Source of the DNA: Cliona cf. orientalis
Lineage: Eukaryota; Porifera; Demospongiae; Clionaida; Clionaidae
DNA: 64,000 bases
NCBI GenBank assembly: GCA_963930775.1
Contig: OZ005690.1
Location: 13,790,411-13,854,410 of the forward strand
Direction of reading: 5' to 3'
Position numbers and translations under genes: made by a program. The notes beneath the pieces are model-generated. The model searched no databases, was not told the DNA's origin, and saw nothing but the letters and a program-made list of their open reading frames with translations. Below, one piece after another: positions 25,774 to 38,200 of the stretch; position 1 is the stretch's first letter; each line of letters starts with the position of its first letter.

Positions 25774-27259
25774 TGCAGTAGGATACCGTAGTTGTTTCAT
25801 ATGCAGTGTTGGAATTGGTCGTTAAGTTTGCAGGCTAGTGTGATTACAAACCACATGCACGTGGCAGATTTTAATTACTCAGCCGGGAAATTCCTTGCCC
25901 GTACACGTACAGTGCAACCAAGCAAGAGAGCAAAACTTTTTTATTTCAGAATTTGAGCCTATATATAATATTATATTTTGACTCATAAAATAAAATCTAC
26001 TATAGACAAGGGTTTGAAATTTGGTACCAATCTTCTTCAACATAAACTCTACATAGAATTTAAATTATGGGATGTAACCATGATTACTTCCATTTTTATG
26101 GCTTCCTAAGTTAACATGGCTCTCCAAAATATGTTAGGCACATTAAATGAGTATTGTTTTCGGTTAAGGGTGTGCGCTCTACCCAGTCATGCACATCCAT
26201 ATGAAGTTAATTGGACAGGAGTGTAGAGGCTGTGCAGTGCATTGCTAACCAGATATTGTCCTAAAATCCCTTTCGGAGGGCCAAATATGTTAGGCACATT
26301 TTTTCCCATTTGGTTCTAGTTAAGAAATTTCACTTGGTGGGCTGATAGCACTTGTAATAAAGTTACTAAATCCCAAATTTGAAGTCTTGACTCCTTACCA
26401 CTTCCAAGATATAGCCACTTTTATCCAAAATCAGTGAAAAATCTATGAAAACTGGCCCGCACATATGTGGCTTCTGTATTAGCTATATATGGGAAATTTG
26501 CAATTTCATAAAACACACTAAAAATGATTGTTGTGGCCATTTTGATATCAAGTAGGTCTTTGATGCTTTAAAGTTAATTGTACCATGGTTGTAAATTCTG
26601 ACCAATCAGATTTCTCCATATGGGGTTGATAAATCATATTAATAATATTATTATATGAACCCTTGACCATCTCCCCAGTAGCTGCATAGTGTAATGTGCA
26701 TGTGGTAAAAGGTCGTCAATAGAATGCGTACACATCGATCGATGCTCGCCCCAGAAATCATGGAGATGGCGTCTAAGATCGACTCTCATCCTTGACAGCG
26801 ACAAGTTTCGATGCTTCAATCACAGAGACGAACTCGACAGTACAGTATTCCTTCCGAACTTCAGGTTGGTCACGCTGCTGCAGTCGCGCGCGGGACAGCC
26901 CCTTGTGACAGTGCGTGCTATATATAGCGCAAGGCTAGCTTTATTTATCCACGGCATTACGTAAGCCAAGAAAACACGTGAAGTTCAACCAACAGTACTT
27001 CTCAGAGAAAGTAGCGCTCAGCTTGTAATGTATTCGCTGGATACACGCGTAAGATACTCTACATATTTACTGATTTTCAAGTCCCAGAAAGGCTCCAGCG
27101 AGGCCCTGAATTTTCTCATAATTACCTCATAGATTACCTAAGAGATTACACCATAGGTTTCATCATAATTACACCATAATTACCTCATAACCACAGAAAA
27201 GTAAATTGCTACTGGGGAGATAATTTTGTCAATTCATGTGTGACTACTATCAGCACACT

Positions 27260-28990
27260 CTACACACGTAGAGGAAGTGGACCATATGCAACATTCTCCA
27301 TCATTTCCATGTCTCTCTCTTGAGAATTTTCAACCTCAGTGTCGGTTTTCTGCTTCTGATTCTTACGGAATTTGGACAATAATATTATACCACAGACCAA
27401 TCCAAGTATGAAGAAAATGCATAGCAGTATTGTTGATGTGATCACAGCAGTTATTATCACCGTATTTATATTCCCACGTCCTGCATAATTATTGAGCAAT
27501 ATTATGTAATTAGTGCAACAAATCACAACAGCCGTGGCCACATATCTCAATTAAAAATGTCAACCACTCCCTCCCTCTCCCACCACTACCTGGTACCAAG
27601 GCTCTACATTTTCACACATGAACACTAAGCATCAATGTGCTATTATTAAGGTTTAATTTGGACTAACTAATTAACCTGAATTTTGTGCGATACAATGAGA
27701 CACTGGATCGGGATCCCAACTTCCACTCTTTTGGCATACCGCTACGAACGTTTGAGAATATATTTCTGAGGTCAAACAGAGAAATGTTAGCTCTGAGCCT
27801 TCCAAGGTGGAATTGTATTGGAAATCGATTGAAGTGCTGTTTATTAGTGGTCCACAGTTTGCTGCAGTATTAATAATATACATGTATACGCTGATATTAT
27901 GGGTGTGTGAGCCGCATTAGGTGCCAGCTGGTAATAACTTAGAAATTCAGTGCTAGGTTAATTAGCGTAACGATTCATCAATTTAGGACAAAGTCATAAT
28001 AATATTATTATCATCAATCTGTTAATTCATACCTTTGCACATGGCCTGGCTTGGGTCTGGTTCCCATTCCCCATTACCAGCACACACCGACTCATTAGGC
28101 CCAGTCAGCACCAATCCAGGAGATCTAGAGCAGCTGAATCTCACCTGTGTGCCTTCTAGAGCTGGGGCCACGTAATCCACGACTTGAATATTTGAACCAT
28201 CATGAGCTGATGGGTATGCACACTTAGCTGTCGTTAGCAAATTGATCACAATCAATATATCAATAGCTATAGCTATTGGGTGATTTAATTACATAGTTCA
28301 CTCACTTTGGCTAAGTTGGTTGAGAGTGGTTGTTGAAACAGTTAAACCACACTGAGTTACAGCTGCAATGGTGACACTGTGTGGAGTGTTGTAGAGCAGT
28401 GTCAGCTCAGCACTGGTGTTACTAACAAGTGCTGTGGCAATTGCTGGTAGGGAAATACTGACATTGTATAACAAATCAACCTCTTCAGTCCATTCTAGAG
28501 CAACTCTGAAGTTATCTATCCCACGAAAGTCCAAAGTCTTGCTCACATTGATGACCTGATTTGCACCTGTAGAGTTTGAACACTCATTATCATGTTCTTG
28601 AGATTTCAAATGACTCAACTTACCATGCCTGTGATTGTCATCAGTGACCAGTATCACGAATTGCTTATCCTCAGAATCGCTATTTGGGACACTATTGCAG
28701 CTGATATTTGTCCCATTGATATATACCTTTCGAGACATTTTCTACGAATATTGATGACACCAGTGGAGTTGTATTGTAATCGGAACGTCTTTGCATGTGA
28801 AATACGGTAACTGTTTGATTCACTATAATTGGAAAGATCTCTTCACTTTCTGCAACCTTTGTACTGGAGATTGCTCGAGTGATTGGATATGGTTCAACTG
28901 ATTCGGGAAATGTAAAAGTCCATCGCATTCTACCGTTGCTACCGTTGCAAGTCAGAGTTATGTCATTACCAGCGCACACAAATGAAGGTG
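27260..28990 (-). pseudogene. Subfamily B receptor (Ig-FN3-CCP2-TM, ENVAYGPL tail), frameshifted
   Basis: Exons on the minus strand: 28634-28990 Ig-like (CAGNDITLTCNG, NGTNISC), 28306-28566 FN3-like (VALEW, AELTLLYNT, TIAAVTQCG), 28033-28227 CCP (KCAYP...APALEGTQVRFSC...CKG), 27676-27861 second CCP (NCGPLIN...STLEGSELTFLC...HC), 27260-27480 membrane helix plus tail. The tail is short and ends MMENVAYGPLPLRV, with V-A-Y-G-P-L fitting the ITIM consensus. Inside the Ig exon the frame is lost near 28725-28735: one base too many around GAAAATGTCTCGAAAGG. I also found no leader exon in the 950 bp upstream. Either the gene is decayed or the assembly has an error at an A run; the other exons and splice sites are intact. 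Its divergent neighbour at 29941 is intact. Confidence 0.72.
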
Positions 28991-29940
28991 CTGATGATAG
29001 AATAAGCTTTATAGGTTACCTATACATAATATTATTATTACAACTGTTATGGTAAAAAAGTGTTTCTGATTCACTACTATACTCATTCTGAATTTGACAC
29101 CACCACTCCGTGACATTCATTTGACTACATTATAGTAATATCTGGCAGTATGTGAGGTATAGTCACCAGAGGATTGAATGACACGTATTCCAGCAATTTC
29201 CTCCTATAGGGAGGAAGTGACCCTTTTGAATTTGCTGTTTGTGTGTATATTGGGGGTGACTATCTATCAAAATAATTATAATATTATACTGCTGGTTTAT
29301 TTAATTTGCAAGAAAGAACAGTATGCAACTTGCATGGCTCAAAGGGACAGCCTCACTACAGTTTACACTAGCTGCTACACAACCACAGGACCACTGCATG
29401 GGTGTGTGGTTCTTGATGAAGCTATAAGTGGTTTGTCTGGCTCAAAGGGACTGTCGCTCGGGATTCTACACAGAGCCCTTCAGTCTTCTAAATCACGTAG
29501 AAACCTCCTAAACAGTGTCTAACTATTATGTAGCATTCATGTTTCTTAAAATAATAGCTGTTTTTGCCCTTGATCATAGATACTTGTTTAGTATAAATAC
29601 ACGTTCCTTATATAGCCCTGTAAATCTTATTGAAGAAAGCACATATGCATGCATAATTATTATTATAATCATTCCTGCCCACGATCTCCTTTCTGTGCAC
29701 GACATCTAATTTAGTAAATTATAGTCATCTATGAATAATCCACAATAGATTATTTACCATATTTATCAAGGAAATCCCAATACAATTACCATAGTGTGCA
29801 TGCATATGCACGGTGTGTACGGCTAGTTGCATACTAAAACAGAGTAGTAAAGGATAGGGAGGAAACTTCGATTAGAACTATAGGCTCTCAGAGGGAGAGC
29901 TACCTAGCTTAACTAAGATAATGTCTATTCTACTATCATA
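28991..29940. other. Spacer between divergent receptor genes, with repeat
   Basis: Includes a dispersed repeat (about 29330-29530) with TGGCTCAAAGGGACAG, a second GTTTGTCTGGCTCAAAGGGA, and the foldback end AAATCACGTAGAAACC...CAGTGTCTAACTATTA. The same CTCAAAGGGACA block recurs at 43110-43320 and 47020. No leader exon for the minus-strand receptor could be identified here. Confidence 0.5.
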
Positions 29941-31717
29941 ATGGTCATCTCAGCAACAACTTTGAGAGGAGCCAAGCTTGAGTGGATCGGAATTGTATGT
30001 ACGATATTTTTACTTATAGCACTAAAGACCAGCTCAACCGAACAAGGTATGTAATTAATGCATGTTTTAATTATGTTTAACTGAGTAGCCATACTGCATG
30101 CAATTGAAATTAATTCTCAGCACACATGTACAAAAATGAGACAGTCGTACCGTATAGACTTAGTCTATTAATTATTATTATTGTTCCAATGTTGATAGTA
30201 TGTTTGGGATCATCGTCTGTATCTATGGTATGCCGTGGAGATAATCTGACACTCTCCTGCTGCACAAATGGTTCTTCTCTACGATGGACTGTTAATATAT
30301 CTCTCACTCCACTGCATTTTAAAAGGAGGGAACTTGGAATCAGAACGATTAATCAACAAAGTCCAGAGATGGAGCAACCTCTCACTATTGATCAGACAAT
30401 AATTCATTTTTATAGAATATCAAGCTCACCATTGGTGTCAGTTTTAACCATCAACAATGTGACCACTGACTGGAATCAAACCATGATAGAGTGTGTTCGA
30501 AGTACCGAAGGAGTGTCATTAACAACCATTCGCATCAGTAAGACACCTAGCCATTCTAAAATTAGCTAGTCTCTGCTGCTTTTAGTTCAGGATAAGCACA
30601 TGTATCGAGACCATCAAATTTCTCACCACCTCAATTGCATGGGTGTACAATTTATTATACTGTAGCTGAAATGATTCCAGTGGACACTATTAGTGATGTA
30701 CAATTTGGAGCAAACAACGTTACAGTAACACTTGAGTGGTTCCAGAATGAAGTAGTCTTCAATAGTGTCCTTCCACCAGCATCTGTAAGATCACTGGGAA
30801 ACAGGAGTGTCCAACTGACCATCCCGTACAATACTGAGTACAATGTCAGTATTGCTATCTGTGGCCAACCATCACCAGAAGTCATTAAGCTATACTACAG
30901 TAAGCAAAATGATATTCTGGGTACTAATTCCTTTATTTTCTCAAATTCTGATCGATGCAGTTGCCTGTGATGAGCCAGTCAGTGATGACCTGATAGTAAT
31001 CAACTACACAGCTCCAGCACTGGAGGGTTCAGTCATCGCCATTGCCATTGAGTGTGACACACTCAATGGCATAGCCAATTATTATACTTCAACTTGTGTG
31101 GAGGGAAGGTGGGAGCCTAGCATTGACAAGTTATCGGCAAGGTGTGGAGGAGGTATGCTGTGAGGGCGTACAATATTATTATTAGGTCATAATGTACGTA
31201 ATATAATATTATATGGACCACCGGACCTTTTACAAGTCTAGAGCAATAAAATTATTATGAAAAGCATATATAATTATTATGAATATATTATTAGCTTAGT
31301 ACCAACATGTACCATGGATGGTGTAGCCACACTGTAACATAAATAATTATGATCTATTATTGTAGCCTGCCAGCTAACCAATAATTACAATAACTATTAT
31401 AATAACATGGTGAATTTTGTCATACAGGTCAAGGAGTCGTTACGTTAAACATGCCTACAGCCTCCAACAATAGCACACTCATTTCTACTGTCATTTCAGT
31501 AATAGTTTCAACATTCATTTTCTTCACTATTGGATTTGTCTGTGGCTGTGTGTGCCAGAAATATAAGCAGTCGATTTTGGTGCTGTGCAAAACTCAAACA
31601 GATCAACCCTCCTCTGATTTGAACATAAAGCATAAGAAAGAAGAGTCACAAATTTTAGAGATGACAGAAAATGTTGCCTATGGACCAGTGGGGGGATTAC
31701 AGGTAGCAACGGCGTAA
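29941..31717 (+). CDS. Subfamily B receptor: Ig-FN3-CCP-TM with short ITIM-like tail
   Basis: Five exons: 29941-30046 leader, 30199-30537 Ig-like, 30666-30899 FN3-like, 30961-31152 CCP, 31428-31717 membrane helix and tail. The total of 1161 bases is exactly 387 codons, which supports the splice choices. The leader has a basic start and the hydrophobic run IGIVCTIFLLIAL. The Ig exon has MVCRGDNLTLSCC, LRWTV and DWNQTMIEC; the CCP has ACDEP, APALEGSVIAI, CVEGRWEP and ARC. The helix (VISVIVSTFIFFTIGFVCG) is followed by Cys-rich CGCVCQK, a possible acylation site. The tail ends MTENVAYGPVGGLQVATA, with one ITIM-like VAYGPV. All introns are phase 1. It is divergent from the broken paralogue at 27260-28990. 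Family knowledge suggests an inhibitory-type surface receptor; the ligand is unknown. Confidence 0.9.
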
Positions 31718-32571
31718 TAATTTTGTAGCAGACAACTATTCCACACTGTACACTAGTTAGTATTACATTGTCAAATTATGTAAATATTGTTTCTCATTTT
31801 CAAGTAGACTATATAACTGCATCTTAAATGGAAAAAAATACTTATTGTTGCTGTATGCTTATGTAAACAATAGGTTACAGCTACACATATAGCTTAATTT
31901 GCTTGATTTAAATCTGTACCTACTGTGCAACGGACCATTGGCTTTTATACTACAACACATATTACAGCCCTCGAGCACCACTTCAGCCCCATAGCAATTG
32001 TACATATTGTATTGGAAGAGTAGATTTTTATCTATTTCAGAATAACGCATCCTAAGTAGTGAAATACATTGTGTATATATATGGTGAGAATAACACACAA
32101 TAGGGCTGGCCAATCGTAATTATTGAGATATCAAAACTGAATCGTCTTTAGCATCTCGTTGATGGCATTCTGATTAGCTGTGCACTTGTCATACATTAAT
32201 TTTTGCCTACTCTTATTATTGTTGTATATAGTAGCTGCTGACTACAAGCTAGGTGGCTTTGCCTATATAATTGTACTTGAATCTTGTAAAAAAATCTAAA
32301 TACATGTAAATAAACTTTCACAGCACCACTGGCAGTAAAAGAAAGCATCAAGGCAGGATTCGAACCAGTGTGCACATTTGACATTACTTGGAATTCGAAG
32401 TCACAGAGCTTAACCACTACACCATCTGGACAATCACATGGCTGTGGTAGGAAGTGCATACTTTATTGAATATAATATTATCATCACATCTTAAGCATAA
32501 TATATAATATTCATTAGCTAGAATACAAGCTTACGTATACAACAAGTAATCATTATGACCGAACACTACTA
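31718..32571. other. Intergenic, includes tRNA-like element
   Basis: AT-rich 3' flank of the receptor gene. Apart from the tRNA-like sequence at 32345-32432, no gene or strong repeat was seen. Confidence 0.4.
32345..32432 (-). other. tRNA-like sequence, probably tRNA-derived SINE or relic
   Basis: On the minus strand an A box TGGTGTAGTGG (32414-32424) is followed 47 bases later by a perfect B box, GGTTCGAATCC (32356-32366), the internal RNA polymerase III promoter. The T stem has mismatches and the acceptor stem does not close well, so a functional tRNA is unlikely. A tRNA-derived SINE head or decayed tRNA fits better. Confidence 0.45.
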
Positions 32572-33198
32572 ACGAGTGCCAGTTAGTACAGTGCGCATGC
32601 GCAGATGAAAGCAGCACCGTAGACCACACCCAAGAGTAGCTGCTCTAACCGTGTATAATGGCGACGTTCTCACTCCGCTCGAGGCTCGGTGGCCTGCCGA
32701 GCAGGCCTGTCGAAACGCGCGGCGCTTGCGCCGCTCGCTCGAGCTCGATAATGCATCTCTGTGGCCCCTAGGCCCTAGCTGGCAACCTGGAGAGCGCATC
32801 TTTTATGCCCTCCAGGTTAGGACACGGACTATATAAGAAAATTGATCGTCTGAAAAATATTTTTCGTTGTATATAGTATAACAATAATATTATAGCACAA
32901 TTGATTCACACTCAATAATCCAACTTGTACATGCAGTTATAGTTACAATAATTATAGCAAAGTGTACATAAATTTCAAAGCATTATACTAATAATTTAGT
33001 ATTAGTTTTCTCTGTCATCATCTCGGATTCGAAACTATAAATTTAAGAATATTAGTGTAAGTTCAATGAACTGCCAGCTAATAATATTATTAAACCCTAT
33101 TATTTACCAACATTTAGTTAGAGCAGCTACTCTTGGGTGTGGTCTACGGTGCTGCTTTCATCTGCGCATGCGCACTGTACTAACTGGCACTCGTTAGT
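32572..33198. repeat. Foldback element with ~80-bp inverted ends
   Basis: The left arm 32572-32652 (ACTAACGAGTGCCAGTTAGT onward, including GTGCGCATGCGCAGATGAAA) is the near-exact reverse complement of 33119-33198. The inner part (ATGGCGACGTTCTCACT, GGCCTGCCGAGCAGGCCTGT, CATCTCTGTGGCCCC) is GC-rich and has a diverged relative at 57440-58130. The retrotransposon begins at the right end with no gap. Confidence 0.8.
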
Positions 33199-35094
33199 CT
33201 ACCCTGGTTAACAAAACCCATCATTCAGCTGATGAGGAAAAGGAACACGCTATTTCGTGCCGCCAGCAAGACGAAGACGGAAGCTGCTGTAACAAAATAC
33301 AAATGTGTAAGAAACCGAGTTGTTGCCATGCTACGGACAAGTAAATCTAAATACTTTCGCAATCTAGGTCACTCGTCTCAAAAAGACTTTTGGAAAGCAG
33401 TCAAGCTAATCCGGAGACAAGAAAGCTCAATCCCGGCCCTGAAGAACGGACCGACTCTTGCGACCTCCAACTCGGACAAAGCGTTACTACTTAACGAATT
33501 CTTTTACAGTTGTTTCAACGACTCCTTCTGTCCTCTGACCGAACCAACCCGCCTCGATCCAAGCAAATGTCCCCCGCACCTCCTCTGCACTGAAGAAGAG
33601 GTCACGGACCTACTGCTGAGCCTCGATCCTGCAAAATCCACCGGACCCGATAAAATATCGGCCATTATGCTGCGGTCAACCGCTGTGCTTATCGCACCGA
33701 GTCTGACGAAACTATTCAACTTGTCGATCGCGAGCGGGCGCTTTCCGACGGACTGGAAGTGCGCTCGGATCACACCGATCTTCAAGTCTGGTGACTCCGC
33801 TTTAGCCTCTAACTATCGCCCAATTTCCATATTGCCCATCGTGAGTAAAGTGCTTGAACGCCATATCTATACACTTCTGTTCGATTTCCTGGCTACTAAC
33901 TCTCCAATATCCCTTCACCAATGGGGATTCATGCCCAACCGCTCAACTGTTTCTGCCCTCTGCACACTGATTCACGACTGTCTGAAGTCACTCGACGATG
34001 GTAATGAGATCTGTTCGGTGTATTTCGACCTCCGCAAAGCGTTTGACACTGTACCCCACGTTCCTCTTCTGAATAAGCTAACAAACCTTCAACTTGACAA
34101 ACACGTGCTAACATGGATTCAAAGCTATCTTGCGAACAGATCACAAGTTGTTGCTGTAGGAGGGGATCAATCTTCTAGCGTGCCAGTTATCTCAGGGGTA
34201 CCACAGGGGTCTGTCTTGGGACCCCTCCTCTTCCTCGTATACATCAACGATGTCACCTCTCTCATGTCTGCTCCTAGCAAACTAACGCTATTTGCAGACG
34301 ACATGACGCTCTACCGCACAATCTCCTCACCGGCAGACTACATCGTACTGCAGTCGGACATTACTGCCATTTCGACATGGGTGGCTGGCAACCACCTTCA
34401 ACTTAACTCCAACAAATGCTGCTTCATGTTAATATCTCGTAAGCGTTTTCGTTCTATCCCACCACCAACTCTCTATATCAATTCGAACACTAGTACTGCT
34501 TTAACACAAGTTAAGTCTGTCAAGTATCTGGGTATCCAACTAACATGTGATCTGTCGTGGTCATCTCATATAACCACCATTTGCTCTAAAACTCGCAGAC
34601 TCATAGGTCTCTTGTATCGCCAGTTTCATCTCTGTGCGCCTGAAACTGCACTCAGACTGTACAAGACTTTTATTCGACCTCACCTCGAGTACGCGTCTGT
34701 CGTATGGGACCCATACCTTGCCAAGGACATCCAGTCTCTCGAACAAACACAAAAATTTGCTCTGCGCATGTGCTTCAGAGATTGGTCCTGCCCTTACCAA
34801 CAGCTATTAGTTCAAGCAGAAACCCCATCACTTGCTGAGCGTCGTGAACAAGCAAAACTTTGCCATCTCTACAAAATCGTACATGGTTTGACAGATTGCC
34901 AGTCAGCTCCTGTCCAAGTCAAATCACCTGCCTACAACACTAGGCAGGTCACCGACTTCACATTAGAGAATATCAGAGCAAATACTTCTCAGTTTCTGTA
35001 CTCTTTCTTTCCTCACTCCATCTCTTTATGGAATTCTCAATCTACAAATACTCAAACTGCCCTGTCATTTTACACATTTAAACAGTTATTATAA
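33199..35094 (+). CDS. LINE reverse transcriptase (partial ORF2)
   Basis: Open for about 630 codons; the first ATG, at 33232, is internal to the ancestral protein. Counting from that ATG, the fingers/palm motifs are visible in order: LDPAKSTGPDKI, WKCARITPIFKSGD, NYRPISILPIVSKVLER, the palm aspartate in VYFDLRKAFDTVPH (D266), GVPQGSVLGPLLF (from residue 322) and the catalytic FADD (354-357). A Leu-rich thumb and a C-terminal region with LYKTFIRPHLEYASVVWDP follow. This order is that of CR1/Jockey-like non-LTR elements. The N-terminal endonuclease is absent by truncation. The reading frame is undamaged, which suggests a young insertion, although a truncated copy cannot be autonomous. Confidence 0.93.
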   Translation, partial: LPWLTKPIIQLMRKRNTLFRAASKTKTEAAVTKYKCVRNRVVAMLRTSKSKYFRNLGHSSQKDFWKAVKLIRRQESSIPALKNGPTLATSNSDKALLLNEFFYSCFNDSFCPLTEPTRLDPSKCPPHLLCTEEEVTDLLLSLDPAKSTGPDKISAIMLRSTAVLIAPSLTKLFNLSIASGRFPTDWKCARITPIFKSGDSALASNYRPISILPIVSKVLERHIYTLLFDFLATNSPISLHQWGFMPNRSTVSALCTLIHDCLKSLDDGNEICSVYFDLRKAFDTVPHVPLLNKLTNLQLDKHVLTWIQSYLANRSQVVAVGGDQSSSVPVISGVPQGSVLGPLLFLVYINDVTSLMSAPSKLTLFADDMTLYRTISSPADYIVLQSDITAISTWVAGNHLQLNSNKCCFMLISRKRFRSIPPPTLYINSNTSTALTQVKSVKYLGIQLTCDLSWSSHITTICSKTRRLIGLLYRQFHLCAPETALRLYKTFIRPHLEYASVVWDPYLAKDIQSLEQTQKFALRMCFRDWSCPYQQLLVQAETPSLAERREQAKLCHLYKIVHGLTDCQSAPVQVKSPAYNTRQVTDFTLENIRANTSQFLYSFFPHSISLWNSQSTNTQTALSFYTFKQLL

Positions 35095-35266
35095 CCCAAA
35101 CTTATTATTAATTTATGTTATTAATATAATATTATTTACCTTACTAGTTATTTGTATGGTGTCATGCCAGTATTAGCTTTAGCTATTCATGTACACCACT
35201 GATGTATATTTTTCAAGCATCAGAAAATATTATAGACAAAAAAAAAAAAAAAAAAAAAAAAAAAAC
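33199..35266 (+). mobile_element. 5'-truncated non-LTR retrotransposon with poly-A tail
   Basis: The element starts abruptly in coding sequence (frame open from 33199, reading PWLTKPIIQL) and ends in a 29-base A run at 35238-35266. Loss of the 5' part, including any endonuclease domain, and the A tail are typical of target-primed LINE insertion. It abuts the foldback at 32572-33198 and lies antisense to the receptor whose membrane exon ends at 35314. Confidence 0.9.
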
Positions 35267-35299
35267 ATTTGAAAAAATATTACGGTGCATACGATCTAA

Positions 35300-38200
35300 T
35301 TAAATTTGTATACCTGTAAATGTTTTATTCTTTTTGGTAGGAGTTGTTAAATTTATTGGTCGTTTCTGCAAAATTGCAAGTAACATTATTATAACAATGA
35401 TTAAAATGAGACATAGTGGACCCAAGACCACTGATACTCCAATTACAGCTCCCACGTGTGAGTCTATAAAAAAAGAAATTAACTGCAGTGAATGCTATTA
35501 AACAAGTCAATAGCTTTCTCGAGACAATAGTATATAATTATATTATATTATATTATATTATATACGAACTCGTCTTGCTTTGTTTGTCAAACCAAGAGCC
35601 AAGAGCTCAAAGTGTATGTGATTTCATTCTTCTATTACAAGCTAGTGGCTATTAGAAGATGTGCAGGTTGAAGCATTGCATAGGCATGCACGTTTTGAAT
35701 ATCACTTAATGTCTTCATCGTTCATGAGGCTGAAATAAAGGGTGATAACTACCCATTAATTTTATACAATTTTTAGTAAATTTTGTGCCTTTAATGTTAC
35801 TTACGCCATTAATGAAAAATTTATCGCATGCACAAAGGTCACGGTTGTGTGTATCTAATTAATACTTTCGATTTCGTTACTCTACATAACATTGCTAACA
35901 AGTGCTGTGCAGTACAGTGCACCAAGGATTTTACATGACAGCTTCTCAAGTAGTTATATATCATGCTCACCACAATTCTGAGCCATACTTTCACTGTCAG
36001 CAGTAGCAGCACCAGTTGTCGATGAACCTTCTGTAAAAGAATTTCCAAGATTTACATAGTCTCATAGCCAGGTCTTCCCATTAAAAGCATGGAAAGGACT
36101 GCTGGATATAATATTAATATATTTCATTGCACGGCTATCTCACACTATACAAAGTATTAATAAGGATCTCAGCACTTCTTATTAATTTTATTATACTGAT
36201 GATTATTAATATATGCAATTACCATCATTTGTACTCTGGGAAGGTGGTTCTGGCTCATCTATAAAGTGTGGTGGTGTTCGAGGAATGATATTAGAGACAA
36301 GAGGAGTCTGACCACAAGCATTAGAGGCGCTAACGCTGATTTCATATGCTCCACAAGTTATAAGAAAAAGTGCTGAGACTCTTGCCCCATTCACATTCCT
36401 GTCAATAACATCAGTATCAGCGGACATCCGAGTCCCATTAGCAAAGATTTCATACTGAGTCGCATCATAGTGATTTGGGCTGTTCCATACGGTATGTACA
36501 ACACAGTTGCCCTCAGAATGTTGTATTGCAACAGGAAAGACGTTCTCCAGTGAAGCAGGTGCATCTGGGTTGAAAAGTAACGATACAATTATGAAATTTG
36601 TTTATACTATGATACTAATAGCTGTCCAATATACACTATACTGCATTGAATACCCGACTTACCAATTACTTGAAAAGTGGTAGTATCTCTCTGCCCACTA
36701 TCAGTGTGTATGCATGTCACAGAAGTGTTTTGAGTATCTGGTATTGGATTGATACATAACGTGGACTCAAGTACTGTCTCTCCTTGATCTTCTTGTTCCC
36801 CGGTAAGTGTTGCAACTGTGTCCATTCTAGATACGCTAGTACGTATATCTCCTGTATCATCTAGCTCAGCTTCAAATACAAGTTGAGCACCATTAGGTCC
36901 GATGTATGCATCACTGGTCCAAGCAATTCCACTAGATCCTCTCGTCACACATGTGAAGTTGACCCTTGACTCACGACATGCAAATTGTCCATTTTCTAAT
37001 GTACTAGTCAGCGATTGAGCAACTACAACTGGTGAAATGGCTGCACAAAAAATGAGTATATACTGGTGGAGTGGCCGGATTATACACAAATCCCGTTTAC
37101 ACACACACACTGTCTCAATCTCACTATTGGTAGGGCTATAATGCTGTGATACACATGCTATGTGATACAAGTAGATCTAGATGCCTACAGGCAATATTAT
37201 ACCTGTACATGTGCATGTACATGTACATGTGTATGTAGCAGGTCAGAGGAAATACTACTGTACCTACAAGTAGTACATGTGTAGACACAGGAACCATTAT
37301 ACTTATAACTTATATGCCCGTAACATGCACAAATGTCCCATTATTGTTTTAGCATTCTACACTGGTTATGTTTACAAATAATTGGCAGATAACATGATCA
37401 GTGTGTGTATAGGCTTAGAATTATACACAATATAAGTGTGTATCCTGGACAAGCAAATTAGGGACTTCAAAACCATGCTCAATTAAGCTATATACAGTTA
37501 CATGTAGTCATAGTGTCATCATCCTTGCCACCACAAGCACAAAGGAGCAAAAAAAATGACAAAGCAATATTTAAATAATGCCAGGAGTACACAGGACAGG
37601 CTGTAGAGTGACTCCTGCCCTGCCCATGGATTTCTAAGTTTAGTAACCTTTTACATCATCCTACCGAGGCCCCCACATCAGAAATATTACCATATTGGGG
37701 CATGTTCACTGACAATGTGGTGACAATATTCATAGCCCCAAGAAACAGTTACATCACTTATTCATAACTGCTGGATAGTCCATCCATGTACCAATCCAAT
37801 TAAAATGAAACTGGTACAGTTAGGAGCAATATGTGCATGCACCCACCATCCCAACATCACTAGTGAAGTGCACGCATGTTCACCACAACATGACTCTATT
37901 ATATTTTAGACTCTAGTTGTAACAAATTCTGTCATTTGATTGGTTGGAATCAAGTATCTAAGTCACTTAGTAAGTCTATAACTTAGAAAGCTTACAACTT
38001 AGAATACTTACAACTTAGAAACCCAGTTTTTGATACCTAGGGCAACAACTTGCATCATGTTACTTAGCAACCTCATGCTAGAGTCTAAATAAGTTAGACA
38101 CTTCAGCCAATGGGATCTACAGTCTTTAGAATACTTCAGACACTTATAAAACCCTCAGGCTTCGCCTTCGGGATTTTATATCAGTGTTTTCAGTATTCTA

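Larger units (their letters stand above)
20611..27259. other. Long stretch without a defensible gene; repeats and hairpins
   Basis: It contains a near-perfect hairpin at 20882-20924 (TGGATCTACAATATA answered by TATATTGTAGATCCA). A foldback spans 21270-21455, with TTTCTCTTA and GACAATGCTGTCAC on one side answered on the other. A block at 21485-22010 recurs at 63070-63560. A hAT-type MITE lies at 25525-25773. Around 24170-24310 both strands are open and have plausible splice sites, so neither can be chosen. The long poorly supported frames elsewhere show no family features. Confidence 0.45.

Noticed and set aside
32345-32432. Functional tRNA gene on the minus strand
   Set aside because: A and B boxes are good, but the T stem has two mismatches and the acceptor stem does not pair. 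SINE head or relic is more likely.
33199-35094. Autonomous LINE
   Set aside because: The reverse transcriptase frame is intact, but everything upstream of the PWLTKPI region, including an endonuclease, is missing.
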